Of a DNA stretch of 64,000 bases, positions 61,260-64,000 are shown piece after piece. A program made the translations under genes and the position numbers. Origin of the DNA: a virus; IMG/VR virus record IMGVR_UViG_3300050139_000095, positions 96,331 through 160,330 of that record; one strand, 5' to 3'. The notes beneath the pieces were generated by a model. That model did no database searches, was not told the origin of the DNA, and saw only the letters and a program-made list of their open reading frames with translations. Within the stretch, counting starts at the first letter, position 1. Every line of letters begins with the position of its first letter.

Positions 61260-61507
61260 TGGATTTAGATTTACGCACGATGAGAATGATTGAAGAAGAG
61301 ACCACGAAGATCGAGGAGTCGTTTATTTTCGACGCTCCAGATCCTCTGCACGAAGTCTTCCCAGAGAAAACGCGCAAGGCCGGAAGGCCGGTAGGTACTA
61401 CTGATTCTCCAAAGATTCGCGCCGAGCGTTTGCTTCGTAAAGCTGCCAAGTTTATTAAAGAGGCTCACAAGCGTTTGGAGAATTTCCGTGATTCAAGAAA
61501 AGGTTGA
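61259..61507 (+). CDS. small helical protein, 82 aa
   Basis: ATG 61259 overlaps the upstream stop. Acidic N-terminus (MRMIEEETTKIEESFIFDAP), basic end (LLRKAAKFIKEAHKRLENFR). No family recognised. Overlaps the next gene by 20 bases. Confidence 0.6.
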   Translation: MDLDLRTMRMIEEETTKIEESFIFDAPDPLHEVFPEKTRKAGRPVGTTDSPKIRAERLLRKAAKFIKEAHKRLENFRDSRKG

Positions 61508-62333
61508 TCAGGACAATGTTGATGTAGTCCGTAAGGGCTTGAAGAAAATCAAAAAAGATATTGCCGATAGGGACATCAAGAAATTTGTTCAGTACCTCGA
61601 AAGCACTGGCATGGCCTCTGAAGTTTTGAGTGGCGACGTTTTCGTGTCGCTATTGACCTTCGGTACTGAGATTGGATTTCCTTCCACCATCGGTGCTGCG
61701 CGGATGGCGCTGAGTGCTGATGGCCTGAAGACCGAAGACATCCTTGATGTTCTTGAGCGTGCGAAGATCATTGATCGTGTGGACATCCCTGGAGGAACGA
61801 TTGAGTCTTTCGTCAACCGCGACTGGAAAGAAGACAAAGAGATCAAGAAAAATCCTACGAAGGAAATAGCGGTCTACGATTACAATCAGATGTTCGTCGG
61901 TAAGCTTGGGGATATTTTTAACAAGATCGGTTTTAAAGGCGAGGACACAATGAATCCAGTTTTGAAAACACTTTTGGAAGAGTCAGAGCGAGTGAAACAG
62001 ATCAACAGCGGCAAGCCTCTCGAAGAGGTCCATGAAGATCCGGATCACAGTGAAGAAGATGAGTTGGAGTTCTTCCACCATTTGGACAATGAAGCCTTGG
62101 ATAAGTTCGCCGATGGTTTGCTTTTGGTTCTGGGTGAGCTAGAGGCATCGGGCAAGATCCCGCACTTCGACAGCGCGAAAACGGCCAAGACTGCATTGAT
62201 GGCGACTATTAGAAAGTTGTACCAATCCCGCTCATCCATTGGCAAGATGGCCAGGAAGTACCAGAGGTTTGGGGCACAGCGCGTTTTGCGGAAGGCTCGC
62301 CGGGAAATAACCAGGGCGCAGTCATCTCGTTAG
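61488..62333 (+). CDS. hypothetical structural-module protein, 281 aa
   Basis: GTG 61488 with ttggagaatttcc upstream. Helical, with a central VSLLTFGTEIGFPSTIGAAR region and a basic tail (KMARKYQRFGAQRVLRKARR). Last gene of the head module before the rhamnose genes. Function unknown. Confidence 0.6.
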   Translation: MIQEKVDQDNVDVVRKGLKKIKKDIADRDIKKFVQYLESTGMASEVLSGDVFVSLLTFGTEIGFPSTIGAARMALSADGLKTEDILDVLERAKIIDRVDIPGGTIESFVNRDWKEDKEIKKNPTKEIAVYDYNQMFVGKLGDIFNKIGFKGEDTMNPVLKTLLEESERVKQINSGKPLEEVHEDPDHSEEDELEFFHHLDNEALDKFADGLLLVLGELEASGKIPHFDSAKTAKTALMATIRKLYQSRSSIGKMARKYQRFGAQRVLRKARREITRAQSSR

Positions 62334-62348
62334 TTTGTTGGGGGAGTT

Positions 62349-63197
62349 ATGATTTTGGTTCTTGGCGGCAGCGGCAATGTTGGAAGTTCGCTGTGCCGGT
62401 TGATGCATACAAATAAAGTTCAATTCGTCGCGCCCACATCGAAAGACCTCGATATAACGAATCAGTTTGCCGTCCACTCGGCGATCAAAGATTTGCGGCC
62501 AAGCCACATCGTGAACTGCGTAGCCAAGACAAACGTAGATTGGTGCGAGGATAATTCAGAAGAGGCTCACTTGGTCAACGGCATAGCGGTTGATTACATC
62601 GGCAAGGCGGCCAAGACCTTCAAATCAAAACTTATTCAGATCAGCACCGACTATGTTTTTGATGGAAAAAAGGATGGCATTTACAGCGAGGAAGACCAGA
62701 CCAATCCAGTGCAGGAGTACGGGCGCTCGAAGGTTTTAGGAGAAAAGAATGCTCTCGCGCACGAGGGCGTGGTCGCAAGAATCCAATGGGTTCTCGGCCA
62801 GGAGAAGTCGAACTTTGTGACTTGGATCATGGAGAGCATAGTCAATGGCCGAGAGGCGAAGCTGTCTACCATCCAATACGGATCTCCTTGCTCATCCGAA
62901 TACATAGCCAAAAATATCTATTTCCTTATGGCTCTCAACGCCTACACGGGAATCTTTCACATCACCCATGACGACTTCGTAAACAGGTACGATTGCGCTA
63001 CCTACATTTCGACTCGCATTGGTGTTCATCCTAGCAAGAACATTGTTCCAGTGGAGAGTGTGGCATTCGGTAAGGCCGAGAGGCCGGTCAACACCAAGCT
63101 ATCGAACGCGAAGCTTAAGCGTCATTTTGGTGACAGTACAAAAGATTTATGGGTTGATGACGTGAACGATTATCTGATTTCAAGGTATGGAAAATGA
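62349..63197 (+). CDS. rmlD: dTDP-4-dehydrorhamnose reductase, 282 aa
   Basis: Start after GTTGGGGGAGTT. MILVLGGSGNVGSSLCRLM is the NAD(P)-binding GxxGxxG motif; DLDITNQFAVHSAIKDLRPS, IVNCVAKTNVDWCEDNSEEA, QISTDYVFDGKK and YGRSKVLGEKNA (with the Y-x3-K pair) match RmlD. It reduces dTDP-4-dehydro-L-rhamnose to dTDP-L-rhamnose. First gene of a rhamnose cluster (D-C-A order); RmlB is not in the window. Confidence 0.9.
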   Translation: MILVLGGSGNVGSSLCRLMHTNKVQFVAPTSKDLDITNQFAVHSAIKDLRPSHIVNCVAKTNVDWCEDNSEEAHLVNGIAVDYIGKAAKTFKSKLIQISTDYVFDGKKDGIYSEEDQTNPVQEYGRSKVLGEKNALAHEGVVARIQWVLGQEKSNFVTWIMESIVNGREAKLSTIQYGSPCSSEYIAKNIYFLMALNAYTGIFHITHDDFVNRYDCATYISTRIGVHPSKNIVPVESVAFGKAERPVNTKLSNAKLKRHFGDSTKDLWVDDVNDYLISRYGK

Positions 63198-63802
63198 AGA
63201 CCACATTCCACGCGGTAAAGCCGCTCAAACCATACGTGACTAAGACCGGATGCTTGGTGTTGCCATCAAAGACTTTCCACGATGAGCGCGGATCTTTCAT
63301 CGAGAACTTTAAGAACTCAAACTTTTTCGAGATCATTCGCGAGGCGTACCACGTCCCGCCCGTTGCTCCGATAGACTTCAGCTTCCCCACTTTCATTCAG
63401 GACAACATCAGCTTTTCAAAAAAGAACGTCGTTCGCGGCCTTCACTTCCAGACTGACGGCCATGAGCAAGGCAAGCTTGTGAGCGTCGTGAATGGAGAGG
63501 CTCTTGATGTGGTGGTTGATTTGCGCAAAGGTTCAGCAACCTACGGCATGGTGGAGACGTTCCAGCTATTGCCAATGCAGCTTGCCGTCTATATTCCGCC
63601 TGGCTTTGCGCACGGCTTTTGGGCCAAAGAAGAGAACACTATTTTTATTTATAAATGTACAAGCGAATATTATCCATCTGGGGAGGGCGGGATCAATCCG
63701 CTCGATGAACAACTGTGCCTTCCTTGGATGGACTTTAAGGATGACTTGATTATTGCGCCCAAGGACCGGGCATTTCCTACGTTGGAAGAGTTGAAGAACT
63801 GA
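63194..63802 (+). CDS. rmlC: dTDP-4-dehydrorhamnose 3,5-epimerase, 202 aa
   Basis: ATGA-coupled to rmlD. DERGSFIENFKNSNFFE, QDNISFSKKNVVRGLHFQ (R-G-L-H-F-Q with catalytic His) and AVYIPPGFAHGFWA (P-P-G-F-A-H-G-F) are RmlC hallmarks. Converts dTDP-4-keto-6-deoxyglucose to the L-form by double epimerisation. Complete length. Confidence 0.95.
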   Translation: MKTTFHAVKPLKPYVTKTGCLVLPSKTFHDERGSFIENFKNSNFFEIIREAYHVPPVAPIDFSFPTFIQDNISFSKKNVVRGLHFQTDGHEQGKLVSVVNGEALDVVVDLRKGSATYGMVETFQLLPMQLAVYIPPGFAHGFWAKEENTIFIYKCTSEYYPSGEGGINPLDEQLCLPWMDFKDDLIIAPKDRAFPTLEELKN

Positions 63803-63810
63803 GGAGTTTT

Positions 63811-64000
63811 ATGGTTGGCGTTGTTGCGGCTGGTGGTAGTGGATCGCGTTTGGCTCCGCTCACAAATTACATAAACAAGCACTTGGCTCCGTGTGAGCCG
63901 GGCAAGCTTATGATCGACTACCCGCTTGAGTTGATGCGCAAGATCGGTCTCGACGAAGTGATCGTCGTCACTGGATCGAACCATGCGAGTCAGATCGTTG
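63811..64000 (+). CDS. rmlA: glucose-1-phosphate thymidylyltransferase, N-terminal part (3' truncated)
   Basis: ATG 63811 with gaggagtttt upstream; runs off the window. VVAAGGSGSRLAPLTNYINK then HLAPCEPGKLMIDYPLELMR and IVVTGSNHASQIV resemble RmlA's nucleotidyltransferase start (AGGxGxRLxPLT and Pro-Met-Ile-Tyr-Pro-Leu region). It makes dTDP-glucose from dTTP and glucose-1-phosphate. Completes D-C-A of the rhamnose pathway. Confidence 0.85.
   Translation, partial: MVGVVAAGGSGSRLAPLTNYINKHLAPCEPGKLMIDYPLELMRKIGLDEVIVVTGSNHASQIV

Overview
The window is a stretch of a large double-stranded DNA tailed phage, probably a myovirus of jumbo or near-jumbo size. The evidence is a complete T4-type head module: large terminase, gp20-like portal, gp21-like prohead protease with a nested scaffold, and gp23-like major capsid protein. 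Around it lie about a hundred small, tightly packed genes joined by ATGA/TAATG overlaps, one tRNA, and nucleotide- and sugar-metabolism genes. No DNA polymerase, RNA polymerase, holin or integrase is visible, so these would lie outside. The host is almost certainly Gram-negative, because several genes encode Sec signal peptides or lipoboxes. The roughly 50% GC, the envelope-active lipoproteins and the GNVTGNVSG/AELAANAATN repeats resemble Bdellovibrionota-type sequences, but that host assignment is only an inference.

Layout. Positions 1-25.3 kb are an accessory region of small plus-strand genes. Recognisable products include RNase H-like, fatty-acid-hydroxylase-like, HD phosphohydrolase, cupin, 2H phosphoesterase, deoxyribosyltransferase-like, XRE regulator, YkgJ-like, tRNA-Asn, HAD nucleotidase, MazG-like, lipoprotein phosphatase, papain-like protease and TylF-like methyltransferase. 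A small minus-strand operon with a CheY-like response regulator sits at 11.6-12.2 kb. Positions 25.5-31 kb hold a 1,427-aa repetitive, glycine-rich fibre/adhesin-like protein with a signal peptide and small structural proteins. Positions 31-38 kb hold a dNMP kinase, an Acb2-like anti-CBASS protein, three neighbours sharing an N-terminal tag (GNAT plus ParB-like, ParB-like, DEDD exonuclease), an L,D-transpeptidase lipoprotein and a minus-strand SF2 helicase. At 38-39.3 kb is a tubulin/FtsZ-like GTPase coupled to a membrane peptide. Positions 40.2-62.3 kb are the head module, including a 2,222-aa multi-domain protein between portal and protease. Positions 62.3-64 kb encode dTDP-rhamnose enzymes RmlD, RmlC and the start of RmlA.

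Most notable: (1) a 14-bp palindrome, TCCAATYRATTGGA, occurs nine times without mismatch, at roughly 3-13 kb spacing, inside and outside genes, in a window that also encodes ParB-like folds and a tubulin-like GTPase. (2) A short tag (consensus [KR]-x-[LI]-x-E-x-[VIL]-D-x-[FW]-[GN]-[MIL]-P) is shared by unrelated enzymes and by large head-module proteins, and could be a capsid-targeting or maturation signal. (3) Two candidate anti-CBASS proteins of different mechanism (2H phosphoesterase and Acb2-like sponge) occur in one genome. All assignments come from reading motifs by eye; no database search was run.
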